Below, piece by piece: positions 37,701 to 49,566 of a stretch of DNA of 64,000 nt. A program made the translations under genes and the position numbers. Position 1 is the stretch's first letter. The number at the start of each line of letters is the position of its first letter. Below the pieces are notes generated by a model. That model saw nothing but the letters and a program-made list of their open reading frames with translations. It was not told where the DNA came from and made no database searches. The stretch lies in the NCBI GenBank assembly GCA_024663395.1, contig JANFAH010000019.1:682001-746000 (forward strand), read 5' to 3'. This DNA comes from Pisolithus tinctorius. Its lineage: Eukaryota > Basidiomycota > Agaricomycetes > Boletales > Pisolithaceae.

Positions 37701-38792
37701 GCGGCAACTACGTATGCTAAGGCAAATGAACGAATCAGCTTTACGTGACTTACCTGTTCTATGAGTTTCCTGGGCTGGAGTTTCTCCATGGTTCTTCGGC
37801 ACGTCCTGTACATTCTCTGAATGTGATGCCCCAGTGGCTATATCGAGAGGAGGCTTGGATCTGCTTAACAGAGATATGCCGAGCGTAAACCTGCCGGAAT
37901 TCAACGAGGCAGTTGAGCCAGAAACGCCCGCTGGCTGGAGTGTGGTCAGTGGGATAGTTTGCGCCTTGTTTGGAGGAAGCTTTGAAACGTCCGCGCTCGA
38001 ATTACCTAAGTCAGGTTTGGGTTGTGACAATGACTTGTCCTCTAGCTGGGGCGCTGGCTCCTTTGAATGAGAGTCTCCTCCATGAGGGGTTGTCGTAGCG
38101 TTAGAGGGGGAGGGCTCTTGAGATGTTGAGGACACTGTCGAACCGAGGGTAGGAGGTAACTCAGAGGGATCGATACAGACGGGGAGCGCGCTTGAGGCCT
38201 CCGGGGCTTGCTCAAGCTTAGCTTCGGACTCCTGGCCCTGCAGCCAAGTGAATGGACTGAACCAGGACCGTTTGTTCGATATGGTACGATCCGATGCACC
38301 GGACTGGAGAGGAGGCGGAGCTGCAGCTACGGATGGATCTGCGTCCTGTGCTGGCGCGGAAATACCTTCGGCATCACTGCCTTGAACGTCACTGGTGCCG
38401 GCCGCTGTTTCCGCCGCTACATCTACGTCTGAGATGAGGATACAGATTAGATTAGTCACTAGCGTGTCGAGAGTGACTGTAAACACAAACCAGATCTACC
38501 TGGTGAGAGACCCTGACAGACCGACTCCGACTGCGCAGATTCCTCGCTGACTGGCGGCTGCTCCACGGTGTCCACTACGGCTTCGTTGACGCCAGGTTTC
38601 ATTGGGATGCCTCGAACGGTTGTTTCGGTGGGAAGCGTTACGGAGAATGCTGGGTAACTTGGTCGTCGCTGAGTGCAAGGGTGATGCCTGTTTAGGTTCC
38701 GCAAGTACAAAAGCGACAACCGGTGAGTGAGCAGATTTCAAACTAGTGTTATACGGCTTCTTCCAATGAGAACGAGCAGGACGCGAGGACAT
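34776..38792 (-). CDS. YML020W-like alpha/beta hydrolase with long disordered N-terminus
   Basis: ATG 38792 (MSSRPARSHWKKPYN) starts a Ser/Pro/Thr-rich half with repeated aromatic motifs: RSWFSPFTW (about 38250), GTWWSYLGW (about 37560), FVWYAPWSRY (about 37280) and TGWMSFFSTR (about 37070). The C-terminal half has RRVVVIGVHGWFPG, ARTFIGE, TKITKIPLEGEGTINRRVEK, DAIFVATHSQGS (nucleophile elbow H-S-x-G), TLNRLIA-like THILDRLIAD, LALCGIHLGPLRYL, ARELFEFQ, YIASLNDQVVGLYSGLF, AIYIDGDAYHSSDF, LSEATAGSLNGIGHS and a C-terminal KRKLQPIQRL. These match the fungal YML020W/YMC020W-like family, whose substrate is unknown. Four one-base frame changes, near 38680, 37615, 36895 and 36635, mostly at runs of C on the coding strand, are needed to keep the conserved product. 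The hydrolase half itself reads without breaks. Confidence 0.8.
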
Positions 38793-40532
38793 TGAACAGC
38801 AAGAACAGCACAGACCCTCAGGCAGACATGCGGCAGAAGCGCCTCACTCAAGTGATTCATGGACTTGCCTCGACAAGGCGGCGCGACCACATGCATACGT
38901 CAATGGAAATCACGTGATCGCTCACACGTATAGATGGCACTTGGCTGCTGCTTCTTCCACCACTAAGTAATACTGTTCAGACGTTCAGGTGCGTGCCAGT
39001 ATAATTAACTGGCATTGGGAAGTGCAATATCTGCACATTTGTACAGAACGCACGTTGTTGAGTTGCCGAGATTGATAAGATACTCTCTGTCTAGACTGCG
39101 AGTCCAAAATCGGTGATTAAAAATATTATTGAAGTCTTTCGGCGACTTTTTCGAAATCCAGAGGAACGTGTGTAATTCCGCAAGGACACCCGTATTTGCG
39201 GACTGAGATGGCTTCGTAACAGAGCTCATGAAGCTGGTTACATACAGGGCAAATATTTCAAACAGCGGGCGTGCTTCCGCGGTCATTAGGAAGAAGCGGT
39301 TATCACTTATTAGAAGTAGTGTCGAAGGTTTGTAAACCGTGGGTACTGCCGGATTTATCAGCTGCGTGGTTGTTGTGGTTCCATTACAGTGAGTACTGTA
39401 ATATTTAGCCTGGAGGCCTGGACTCGTTCCTACCCTGTGCATGGGACGAGGATGCCTTCTGCTCCTATATGAACTACAGCTGGCCTATTACAGCCACTAC
39501 CGCCCTGAAGGCCTGATCAATTATTGGCTGAGCTTGTATCCTGTGGATCTTTCCGTCTCCGTCGAATGAAATAGTGAAAAAGGGCGAAAATAGCAGGCCA
39601 CTGAATAAACAGAAGTACAACTTGGGCATTTGGGCGTGGCGCTGGATGCATATGTGCTAAGCTCGATTAACGCTAATTCTCGGAACTCGGTATCCTACAC
39701 TACCTTACCACTACATCTACATAGCGCCAGTCTGTCATGAGAATGGAAGGGGTAGTCTCACACGCAAAAGGAGTCGTCAGTTGGCTCCCGTGGGAATCGC
39801 GGGTGCGGTAGGACTCTTGTAAGCAAGTCGTGACGTGCAACGATGCGGTTCACTCACCGCCAGTAAGACCAAGGACATAGTGTGCTGAAAGCGCACGAAA
39901 CCCACCCAGAGAACTCCGGTTTTTACCGATAAAGCCGCACACAAATTTGACCTCGGGAGTCAGCACTGAGGATGGTTGAGGCAGATTGGAAAAGTGTCTC
40001 GTGCGTAGGTAGCCGGCAATTCCACAGACAGGTGCGATAATGGATAGGCCAGAGCGGCAAAGACTCAACGTTACCTGTCAAAAAATGTAAGACTTACGTG
40101 GAGGCACGACTCCAGACGCTCCACGGGAACGAAAGGTTTCAGTTGACAACATAACATTAGCCCTGACTAAGTGTGCGTTGAGCAGAGGAGTGTATAAGCG
40201 CACTCACTGGAATGGACTGAAAGTAGAGGAAATGGGGAAAGCACCATCAGTGAAACCTATTGCTCAAAAGTAAGACCCATCATTTTGAAACCGGTTGGCA
40301 AGTCTTCGCTTGGATGCACAACCACCAATCAGCAACACTCCATTCCAGTGAGTACATGTGGACGTAACTCAGACGACCAACCCGAGCAACGAGAGGGAGA
40401 ATCAGACTGGGAGTTTTGATTTACCAGCACATAGTGAATTTGTCCAATCGGGGTTTGGGGGTTCGCCAGTTCATAAAACCGTTTCGGCCACAATACGTAC
40501 TGCACTACTGACTTCCTTCCACAGCACCCAGT
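38793..40532. other. Divergent promoter region, one doubtful ORF
   Basis: The region lies between two divergently transcribed genes. TATAAG at about 40193 and TATAGATGG at about 38930 could serve the plus-strand and minus-strand genes respectively. The 39005-39442 frame is listed separately. Short plus-strand frames at 40358-40621 overlap the IML2-like start and may be 5' leader. Confidence 0.35.
39005..39442 (-). CDS. Doubtful small protein, unknown
   Basis: An uninterrupted frame of 145 codons (MHRVGTSPGLQAKYYSTHCN... to ALPNAS) lies within an otherwise empty 1.7 kb promoter interval. It has no signal peptide, one weak hydrophobic patch (FEIFALYVTSFMSS) and no recognised domain. No intron is needed. 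Length alone makes it worth listing, but chance occurrence is likely. Confidence 0.25.
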   Translation of the reverse strand: MHRVGTSPGLQAKYYSTHCNGTTTTTQLINPAVPTVYKPSTLLLISDNRFFLMTAEARPLFEIFALYVTSFMSSVTKPSQSANTGVLAELHTFLWISKKSPKDFNNIFNHRFWTRSLDREYLINLGNSTTCVLYKCADIALPNAS

Positions 40533-43192
40533 ATGAATCGTCTCCCACCGCCTGTGTCGCCTACGTATACCCCAGACAAGGCTCTAGACGATCTTCCAGG
40601 GATACATTGGGCTCTGTATGAATTCCTTCACTCGCGGATGCTGGAAAGTGAGGAGTACTGTGACCGCATGGACCCCAACAAGTGCGGCCGGTTCTTTCCT
40701 ACTTGGCGTCTGTGCATTCTCAGTTCATTGTTGTCTAGGGAAAGGTTATGTTTTGCCACTGGATATGGGGTTATCCAGGGTATCAAGGGTTTGATGTCTT
40801 TCGAAGACAAAGTATGGGACGCTGTGTTATCTGCTCTGTAGACGCTCATAGGTGTCTAGGACCTTCTTAACGCTATTCATCACATGAAGCGGGGAATTAC
40901 CGTTGCAGCGGCTCATAGGAAGCCTCCTCCATCGCTAGCAGGGCGTTTAGCTGGTTATATCGTTCCAGGTCTCAGCTACTCGGGTCCCGAATGGGTTGCC
41001 CAGATGACTGACGTGGAGAAACACGCCGAACTTATGTATGCAGAAGGCCTCTACTACAAGGTGAGAGCCAGTCACAACGTAAGCTGAAGGCCACCCGTAA
41101 TTATACATCTTTCCCTCCAGAGTTTGGTGGGGATTGTCTACTCCGGTGACTGGCTCTCGTTTATCAAGGAAATGTGAGTGCTCCCACCGGCATCCTTCCT
41201 GCCACGAATTCCGATCGTGGGTTCAGGTTGAACATGCGGACAACTATGTCAATATACCGGCAGCTTGGACGATACCTTGAGGTGGCTGACGCAGCTTACG
41301 CGGCCTCGCATTATCAAGATTCGGAAGAGTCTTTGAATGTGCCGCTTGAGGATCCGTCCATTGACCGGCATTTCCGGTCGGGTGTTTATATCGGACTAGG
41401 CTTGTCACATCTCGCTTTGTCTCTTATGCCGTCGCGACTGCTTACTTTCGTGGAACTGTTTGGGTACCGAGGTGACCGGATGGAAGGCCTTCGGATGCTG
41501 GAGAGAGCTGGCGGGTGGACTTCAGGCGACGACAGAGACATCATTCCGCAAGGTAGGCTCACACTATGCGTTGTGTGAGAGTTCATTCTTGGTCCTGTAT
41601 GTCTGAGCGCTATTGCAGAGGATGAGGGTCTTCGCCGGCCCATGTGTGACATGATGCTTCTTATCTTCCACCTCGTGCTCTCGGCATATACCTTTGAAGG
41701 CATCGATGTCAACATGGCCCGGAGAGTAGTGGAGTGGAACTTGGAGAGGTATCCAAACAGTAAGTCGAGGCAGCATCTTTCCCACGCTTGCGAATTCCGG
41801 CGAAATACAGATCTTTATTTTAACGATGTAATCACTAGGCGTGTTTTTCTTGTTCGGTGCTGGTCGCCTTGCTTTGGTACGCTCACAACCGGAGCGTGCT
41901 CTTGAGCACTACGCTCGGGCAGCGCAATGCCAGTCGCAGTACCGCAGTATGCATCATATCAGCTGGTGGGAGAGTGCAATTGCCAGTTTTGCTTTGTGGG
42001 ATGTGAATGCGAGTAAGGAGTGGTGGAGTCGCCTGAGGGCTGAAGCAACTGTAAGTGAAAGCTTTTCGTTCTGCAATAACGACCAATAGGACATCGCTTG
42101 TAGTGGTCGAAAGCGACGTACACCTATGGCGAGGCTGCCTGCCTTGCGTCTCTTGGTGAACACGACGCGGCGGCGGACTTGATGGAGAAGGTAACGGGTC
42201 TCAGGCAGCGTATTGCCGGGAAGAGCATACCAATTGAAGTGCGCGACGACTGCTGTGTATCCTGTTTAACCTTCCGACTTATCGAACTTTTTTCGTAACA
42301 GAAATTTGCGGCTCGGAAAGCGCGCAAGTATCTCGCTCAGGGAAATCAGTTGATGCTTTCTGCCATGGAACTCGCCTACGTTTTCTCTGCGATCGCACAT
42401 GCACCGCAGAGGATTGTGTTAGAGAAGATGATACCTGATGTGCAAAAAGCCCTTGAAGAGCTTGGCCTCACGGAAGCTGGATGTGATTCCTCTGGAAAAT
42501 CTCTCCGAAATGGCTCCGTTACTGGATCCGACTATAGTGGAGAGGAGAAAATCAAAAAGGCAGGAAATGGAACAGCAAAATCGACATGCGAAGGATACTG
42601 GGATAACGTGTGCCTCGCTCGTTTCCTCGAAGGTGTTTGCTGGAGATATGTTGCCTATCCAGTACGTCCCGCGGTCCCCAGATGCCGTGTTATCTTCGGG
42701 TGGATTTGTTAGGCATTAATCTATTCCTGTTAGGATCCAGACGCCGATCTTGACGAGAACGGCAGTCTTCCCGTCACGATCGACGACGCAGGGCGGAGAG
42801 CTGAACGAGCATTCAAGGCTGTTTTCGAGCATGGACCAAAGATAGAACTAGATCATTACCTCGTATACTACGCTCGTGGGTCTTCATTGTTTTCCGTTGC
42901 CGCTCGCTCATTGCCTTGGTCTCCGTTCGATTTGGGGTAGATTTTGAATATGGGAGATTGCTTGCGCGCTCGGGCAAAATGGACGAAGCTAGGACACACT
43001 TCGATTTGGTTCTTAGTGGTAAAGCAGTCGAAGTTAGCTCCGCAGGGCGGAAGGGCAAGTACAGTCTAGAGGTAGGATCTATTCCATTGTCTTTCTTGTG
43101 TGTCAAGTAAGTTAATGGTTTTCGGATAGAACGCGCTGCATGTCCGGACATATGCTGCGCTTGATGCCCTCAAGCAGGATAGATTGCTTTGA
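40533..43192 (+). CDS. IML2: IML2/TTC39-type TPR outer-membrane protein
   Basis: ATG 40533 (MNRLPPPVSPTYTPDK) leads through about eleven exons: LDDLPGIHWALYEFLHSRML, ERLCFATGYGVIQGIKGLMS, DLLNAIHHMK, AGYIVPGLSYSG, AELMYAEGLYYK, LLTFVELFGYRGDRMEGL, LLIFHLVLSAYTFEGIDV, FFLFGAGRLALVRSQPERAL, ISWWESAIASFALWD and CLARFLEGVCWRYVAYP. The last are DPDADLDENG, GPKIELDHYLVYYARFDF and RKGKYSLENALHVRTYAALD, with TGA at 43190-43192. These blocks and their order fit the Iml2/TTC39 family (DUF3808), which has degenerate TPR repeats. In yeast Iml2 works in clearing protein inclusion bodies with lipid droplets. The intron pattern, GT...AG and 45-60 bases, is regular. No break is seen. It is followed by RAD6 266 bases downstream on the same strand. 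Confidence 0.85.
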
Positions 43193-43459
43193 AGTATGGA
43201 GCATGGTCAAGACGGCAACAGACATTTACATTCGTATATCCATCACTGATCTACACAAGTGCTTCATGTAGCTTTCCAACATTGTAAACCTTGTTTTTGC
43301 TTTGGTGTAAACTTCGATACCAGATAGCGTTGACTAAGCATAGTCTTTGTTTGCGAAACTTTGTGTGGCATTCCTAGTGGCGACTTGATCTTGTACTATT
43401 ACTTCGTTCCTTAGTTTTTCTACAATATAATCTACCAATTCCGCTACTGAAACAGACCT

Positions 43460-44086
43460 ATGGTACGTGCCAACAGAGGGTTCTACGTTTCCGCTCATGA
43501 CATGGATATCAGTCTACGAACTGCAGGAGACGCCTTATCCGTGACTTCAAACGTCTTTCGAGCGATCCACCAAGTGGCGTTTCTGGGAGCCCATGTCCGG
43601 ATAATATTATGGTATGGAATGCGGTAATCTTTGGTCCAGGTGAGTTGGTGTTGCTTGTTTCGTTCGTCTCTACTGCCCGCTAAGTCGAGAGAAGCGGACA
43701 CGCCGTTCGAGGATGGAACCTTCAAGCTCCTGCTTACGTTTGACGAGTCGTACCCCAACAAACCACCGACTGTAAAATTCCTCTCGCGAATGTTCCACCC
43801 GAACGTGTATAATAACGGCGAACTGTGTCTCGATATACTGCAAAACCGGTGGTCGCCTACATATGACGTAGCGGCGATCCTCACTTCCATCCAGAGTCTC
43901 CTGCACGATCCGAATCCAAACAGTCCTGCCAATGCAGAAGCAGCTCAGTTGTACCGCGAGAATATGAAGGAGTACATAAGGAGGGTGAAGGCGACGGTTG
44001 AGGACAGTTGGTTAGATCCGGAGGAACAGCAGAGTATGGGGAAGGATGGTGATGGGACGACGGCTAGCAGCGACCCTGTCCAATGA
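43460..44086 (+). CDS. RAD6: Ubiquitin-conjugating enzyme E2, RAD6/UBC2
   Basis: The model is join(43460..43462, 43513..43639, 43695..44086), 522 bases for 173 residues. Exon 1 contributes only the ATG, with a GTACGT donor directly after it. The protein reads [99 protein letters not shown] and [20 protein letters not shown]. The catalytic Cys falls at residue 88, the same number as in yeast Rad6. A tail of about 22 residues after SWLDPEEQQ is weakly acidic. Rad6 pairs with Rad18 for PCNA ubiquitination and with Bre1 for histone H2B ubiquitination in the nucleus. Both introns are 50-55 bases. Identification is very secure. Confidence 0.95.
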
Positions 44087-44595
44087 TTCGTTCTACATAC
44101 CTGTCTTTGCTTTTTGTCTTTCTTTCTTGTTTTGTTTTGTGGAACCCTACGATGTTCGTGTTGTACGATCTATCCTTGATGTAATCGTTGGAGTGAATTT
44201 GTCGGTTGTCTGGGGACGGAACAACTTATCTTCCCATCGATCCTCGAATACGGTAACCACATGGAGAAGCCGAGATCTGAGAGCTTACTACAAGGGTTTT
44301 ATTGAGACCTCCACCAACGAGGACGATTTAATGATTCAAGACAACACAAACGACACTGTCATCGTGCTACAAAGGTACCGGTTACAGACGTATGCAATTT
44401 GACATCGAGCTGCATATCGTTGGTCGCACGCAGATCAGCCTCCGCCTTTCTCCTGGCCTGAGCCGCTGCTGCAATGAGGTGACCATCGTGGACATCCTGG
44501 CTTTGGCACTATGATTTGTACACTATTTGGCACGGGGCTCACTTGCTGTACTGGGGTCTTTCGAGCGCGTCTTCCCGGAGCCCCTACCAACTCAA
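44087..44595. other. Intergenic, RAD6 3' region and SNF2 promoter
   Basis: The first 80 bases are T/C-rich and fit the RAD6 3' untranslated region. No TATA box is obvious before the ATG at 44596. No gene or repeat is seen. Confidence 0.4.
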
Positions 44596-47500
44596 ATGAA
44601 TCCTAACAGTGCTGCCGGCTCGTCCACGAAGCGGTCGCGCATCTTAGCCGCGCTAGACAGCTCCAGCCTTTTCTCTGTCCCTTCCACGTCCGTTAGTCCT
44701 CCGTTGGACCAGCAGCAAGTACTAGGAAAGAGATCATACGAGGATGTTGTCAGCGCCAATTCGTACATTGGCAGCGTCCGCGAAGACGTTTCTGCGATGC
44801 CGGGTGGCTCGAAAAATCGTGCGAGGAGAGTCCATTCAACTGGTAGGACACATAATTCGACATTCTCTGTGCTTTCTAAAGCTGCAATTGTGTCATGTCT
44901 GGCGCCCGCTTAGTCCTCTCCAGCAAAAGTCACAAATAGCGAAGAAGCTTGCCGACTCCGGCTTCCGGTTGAATTACGACTCAGATACACCTGTACACCG
45001 GATAGATGTCGGCGGTCCCGACCAAGCAGAAAAGTAGGCAGCGGACTCGTTGTCTTACTTTCTTTCATAGCATCAGTCGACCAACGTTTCACTTGTTAGG
45101 TTGGCCCAATTTGTGTACACTTCTATTGAGAATTTAGGTGAGGGGAGGACTGTATGCGAAGCTGTCCGTAAGCTCGGTCTGCAGAGGTCGGTCCTCCTGT
45201 CCACTTGCTGTGGTGATGGTCGTATGACGCGCTTGATAGCGATAGAGATCTCCTTCCGGGTTTAGAAATACGTTTGCTGCCACACCAGCTCATTGGTGTT
45301 AGCTGGTAAGGTTACACGCGCATATGTAGGTGCCTGCTGACGCTGTTGCGAAGGATGGTAGACCAGGAGAGAGCCACTCCGCACAAAGGAGGTATTCTTG
45401 CGTACGTCGATACAAATTCTTTGTCTCGGTAACTTTGTTCCGGCTGACTCGTTTCAGTGACCAAATGGGCCTTGGCAAGTTCATACACATAGTCACCTTG
45501 TGAGTGTTGGACTGACTGGGGGCATAGGTAAAACCGTGCAGATGATAGCAACGATGGCCATCAATCTTCCGAAGGATTCTTCATCTTCACAGACAACACT
45601 TATCGTCGTTCCCTCTGCCCTTTTACAGCAGGTAGGGGCATTCTTCGGCCATACATTCGCACTATCCACTCAACCTGCCTATACAGTGGAAAGAAGAAAT
45701 AGAAACAAAGACCAACGATTTGTTCACCGTTCACATCCATCACGGCCGCGACAAGTTACTGACGACGGCAGATATTGAATCAAAGGACGTGCGTTCCATG
45801 TACACAGTCTACGCTGTGAAATTTCACAGAATGCTCTTAGGTCATTATAACCACGTATCAAACGGCGAGCAACGAATTATCAGTACCAGCTGACCTTGAT
45901 GAAGGTGAAGAATTCCGGTGGCTCGAGAATCATGGGTCCGTTGGACCGTTTCGTCCAGTATTCGTGGTCTTATACTTGTTGTTTCAGAGGGGTCCTATCC
46001 CGTGTGAAGTGGCACCGCGTGATTTTGGATGAAGCACATTTCATCCGCAATAGGTGATTATGAGCGTCTTAGGTGATTAACCACCCAATAAACTTATGAG
46101 TGCAGATCAACCGTCGCGAGTCGTAATCTCGCCCTACTCCGTGCTAACTACCGCTGGATGTTGACGGGCACCCCTGTCACGAACTCGCTGTATGTGACTA
46201 TTTGCCTCGTCGTCCATTTGGCTTAATTCTTGCACAGCGCCGACATATATGGCTTGATTCGTTTTGGTCGTTTCAGGCCTTGGAATGATTGGAATGACTT
46301 CAATAGATATGTGGTAAGTAGAAGTCATATTGGCCAGTGTAACAATTACGAAGTGAAACGCGGATCATTATCTTCAGGCCAGAGAGCAGCGACAAGATCC
46401 ACCTCTGGCAGGTATGTTTGAGACAGTTATTTGAAGGCGACTTGATCCACTTTCAACTCGTGTCCTAGCTATGCGAGCTCAGGAAATCCTGAAACCTTTG
46501 CTTCTGCGTCGAACCAAGGATGCTCATCTGGTTAGCCATTCCGTAACGCTTCCAAATAAGTGCATTGACGCGTTCTTAGGACGGGGTACCCATCTTGCAA
46601 CTGCCCCCGAAACACATAGATCTCGTGACACTCGAGTTTTCGCCCGACGAACGGGAGGTTCGTGATTATGGACACTAACCCGATCCTTCAGTGCTAAGTT
46701 CCGTTTCTCAAGCTTTACGACAATTTCGAGAAGCGCAGTCGTATCCGAATCAACAGATACATCAACAATAGAACACTACTTAAGAAGTAAGTCAGCTCCG
46801 TATACAATCTCCGCCAGTCTAATACATCTCGTACAGCACTTCTGCAGTCCTGGTAGGGCATATTTTGGTCGCTTCCTGGCCCGAGTAGAGTTCATTTATT
46901 TTTAGACCATGATCTTACGACTGCGGCAGCTTTGCTGCCATCCAAACCTTATTCTTGTTGGTGATCCGAAGTTTTAGGTTCTCTAATCACACTGACACCC
47001 GCTTTCAGAGTCAAGCGGAGGATTACGTAGATCCTACACTAATCATGTCGGACGACAAAGACAAGGAACTTGGTAGAGCGATAAAGACAATGGGAAAGGA
47101 GTGGGTAGAGAAGGTGAGTGCTCAGCTTTGGCAGCGGCGGTCCCCAATAATATGTCAACCCTCTAGATCAAGAAACGGTGAGTGGATGTCTAGTCAACCC
47201 AGCGTTGACCATCAGCTGATAGGGGGTTGCTAGGTTCTTGGCACGTGCCCTAGCCAACGATATGTTTATATTCTCGGATGAGCTGGACGAAGACGACTTT
47301 TGTCCCGTATGCAAAGATAGTGAGACATGTCTTTACTGGTCTTCTTTGTACTCACATGTGTGACAGTATATACGAGGGACTCAGGCCGAGTGTTAGCGTG
47401 CGGCCATGAGTTATGTTTCGGTGGGGACGTCTGCTACCTGTTCTCTAGGATACACTAAATGCGTTGTCCGGAATCCAGATTGTTTGTTGGAGCTTAGCAA

Positions 47501-49110
47501 TTCGGCAATTATGCATGACGGGGAGTTGTAAGTGACTCTCGGGACAATTCTGCAGCCTCCTCAACGAATTGATTCTCCCAGTGGCCATGGCTCCGAGCAA
47601 GAAAACATGCGCCAGGAGAAGGAATACGAGATTGCATCTGCGAAAGGATATAGACCTTGTTCGCACAAGTCACCTGCGCTCGGAATTCCACACTTACTGA
47701 AGGCTCATTCTCTCCAGGTCCTGCCTGCAAGAAGATGAGCGATCTTACGCAGCAGTCGGTTTTCAAGTCGTGTGCCTTCGAACCTGACAGAGATGAAATT
47801 CGAGAGGCTGCACGTGCCGCCAAACGTGCCCGAAGGTTAGAGCGTGCCCCCAAACTAGCACCGGTTAAACCAAAAGCCGTTGATTCCGATACCGAAGAGG
47901 ATAAGCCTCTGCGACCCGTAAAATCTAGGTTCCGCGGTGGCACCCCTCTAGGTGACAGCTCGGAGGACGAGATGCCAGACTTTTCCCAGCTATTTGCAAG
48001 TAAAGGTAACTTGAAGAAGAAAGCGAAGAAGGTAGACAAAGCTTCAACCGAGGTATTCTCATTCCTTCATATTCCATAACCGTCTCGTCCCGCGCTAACT
48101 TTTCCTAGGACGATCTTGATGACTCTGATGACATTGAATTCATTGGTGGATCAAGCAAGTCGCAGCAGCAAACTGTTGGAAGTCAAAAGGGGGAGGAGAA
48201 AACTAACGGCGATGAGAGGGAGCCAACCGCCCTGCCCAACGCCCTCCTTGATGTGTGGAGAAGGGGCGACGACGACCTCGAGCCAAGCGCGAAAATGCTT
48301 GCGCTCATTGACTCACTCAGGGAAGCTGCAGAGTATGGTGACAAGTCTATCTGCTTTTCGCAGTGTAAGTCACCCCGAGTGTGCTGTATTGGATTTCATT
48401 CTTGATATGCACGTTTTGTGTAGGGACTTCGATGCTTGACCTGGTGGAGACTTTGTTCCGGAGATATGGTATTCAGAGTCTGAGATATGACGGCAAGATG
48501 GATCGTGCCTCTCGCGAGAAGGCACTGGCTACATTCAAGGGGCACGATGGCCCAAAAGTGATCCTAATCAGGTATGTAGGCGGGCGTGACGATTACAAAC
48601 ATCTTCACTCAAATTCTCGGTGTTGCACAGTACAAGGTCTGGTGGTGTTGGACTCAACCTAGTAGCTGCAAATCGCATCGTAAAGTAAGCTTCCCAGACT
48701 ACTACTAACGAAGTACCCTGACGAGTACCTTCCTGATAGCCTTGACCTCTCCTGGAATTATGCGGCCGAGTCCCAAGCATACGACCGCGCTCACAGATTG
48801 GGACAGGAGAAAGAAGTTTATATCAAGCGACTGGTCGTGCGAGACACGATCGAAGAGCGGTGCGTAGTTTCTTGTTAAGGTGAACGTGCTATTCCGTCTG
48901 TACTGATGAGTATTGTCTCACAGGATGCTGCGACTTCAGGAGGTTAAATCCGACCTGGCAGATGCGGCGTTAGGCGAAGGGAATGGCATTAAGCTCCACA
49001 AGATGAGTGTGAAAGAGATTCAAACTGTGAGTATATTCTTCACGTGCCGATTTTGGGGTTGCAGTTTAGTCCCATTGCTTTTGAAACAGCTTTTTGGTAT
49101 GAGAACGTAG
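44596..49110 (+). CDS. SNF2-family ATPase with internal RING finger (Rad5/Rad16/Uls1 class)
   Basis: ATG 44596 ([20 protein letters not shown]) begins a Ser-rich N-terminus. The motor follows: [22 protein letters not shown] (Walker A, split by a GC-AG intron), [48 protein letters not shown] (Walker B DEAH), [32 protein letters not shown] and [16 protein letters not shown]. Then come [19 protein letters not shown] and a C3HC4 RING ([25 protein letters not shown]). After an acidic linker the second lobe gives [72 protein letters not shown] and TIEERMLRLQ, with TAG at 49108-49110. A RING inside the motor marks the Rad5/Rad16/Uls1 class: DNA translocases that act as ubiquitin ligases. No HIRAN domain is seen, so Uls1-like is favoured over Rad5. 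About twenty short introns; N-terminal exon ends are uncertain. Confidence 0.85.
45475..45527 (+). other. GC-AG intron inside the Walker A motif
   Basis: The only way to keep the invariant G-L-G-K-T is an intron with donor GCAAGT at 45475 and acceptor ATAG ending at 45527 (53 bases). The exon side then reads CTTG|GTAAAACC. GC-AG introns with a GCAAGT donor are a known minor class spliced by the standard spliceosome. Confidence 0.7.
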
Positions 49111-49566
49111 GGTATATCGTTGAGGTAATGCGAACCGTAAAGTATATCTTATCAACTACCCAATGTTCGTGTAATGTGGTACGGAACTCAATGACGTCTT
49201 GTATGAAATGTACATGTTCAGACATGCTTACGTATCTTGCTTGTACACCGGCCATACTAAGCGCAGGGGACTTGGCGAGCCAGGGTAGTGCACCCCCGGA
49301 AAGGAAACTGTTCACTCTAATTTTGCCATCATCTGATGAGAAGATATATTTTTAGATTTCCGTCTGCGACTGCCATTAGAGCACATACCCGTCAGTAAGC
49401 CACGACAGCAGCGTATTACCCCCAGCTTTAAGGGAACCTATTCACCCGCCTCTGGGCTAGTAAACTAATGTACAACATGTCCTACTTGCAAGCTGACGTT
49501 GCAGGTCCGTAACCCTCCAATTATACCCCATCCATAAATGCCCCAGTCGTTGCGTCCCGGATTATT
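49111..49566. other. Convergent intergenic region
   Basis: This is the 3' space between the SNF2 gene (plus) and the GPI-anchored protein gene (minus). Nothing recognisable is seen. Confidence 0.4.

Noticed and set aside
42438..42719. Alternative frame and possible frameshift in the IML2-like gene
   Set aside because: The frame carrying CLARFLEGVCWRYVAYP joins correctly through a GTACGT donor to DPDADLDENG, so no frameshift is needed and the other frame is a shadow.
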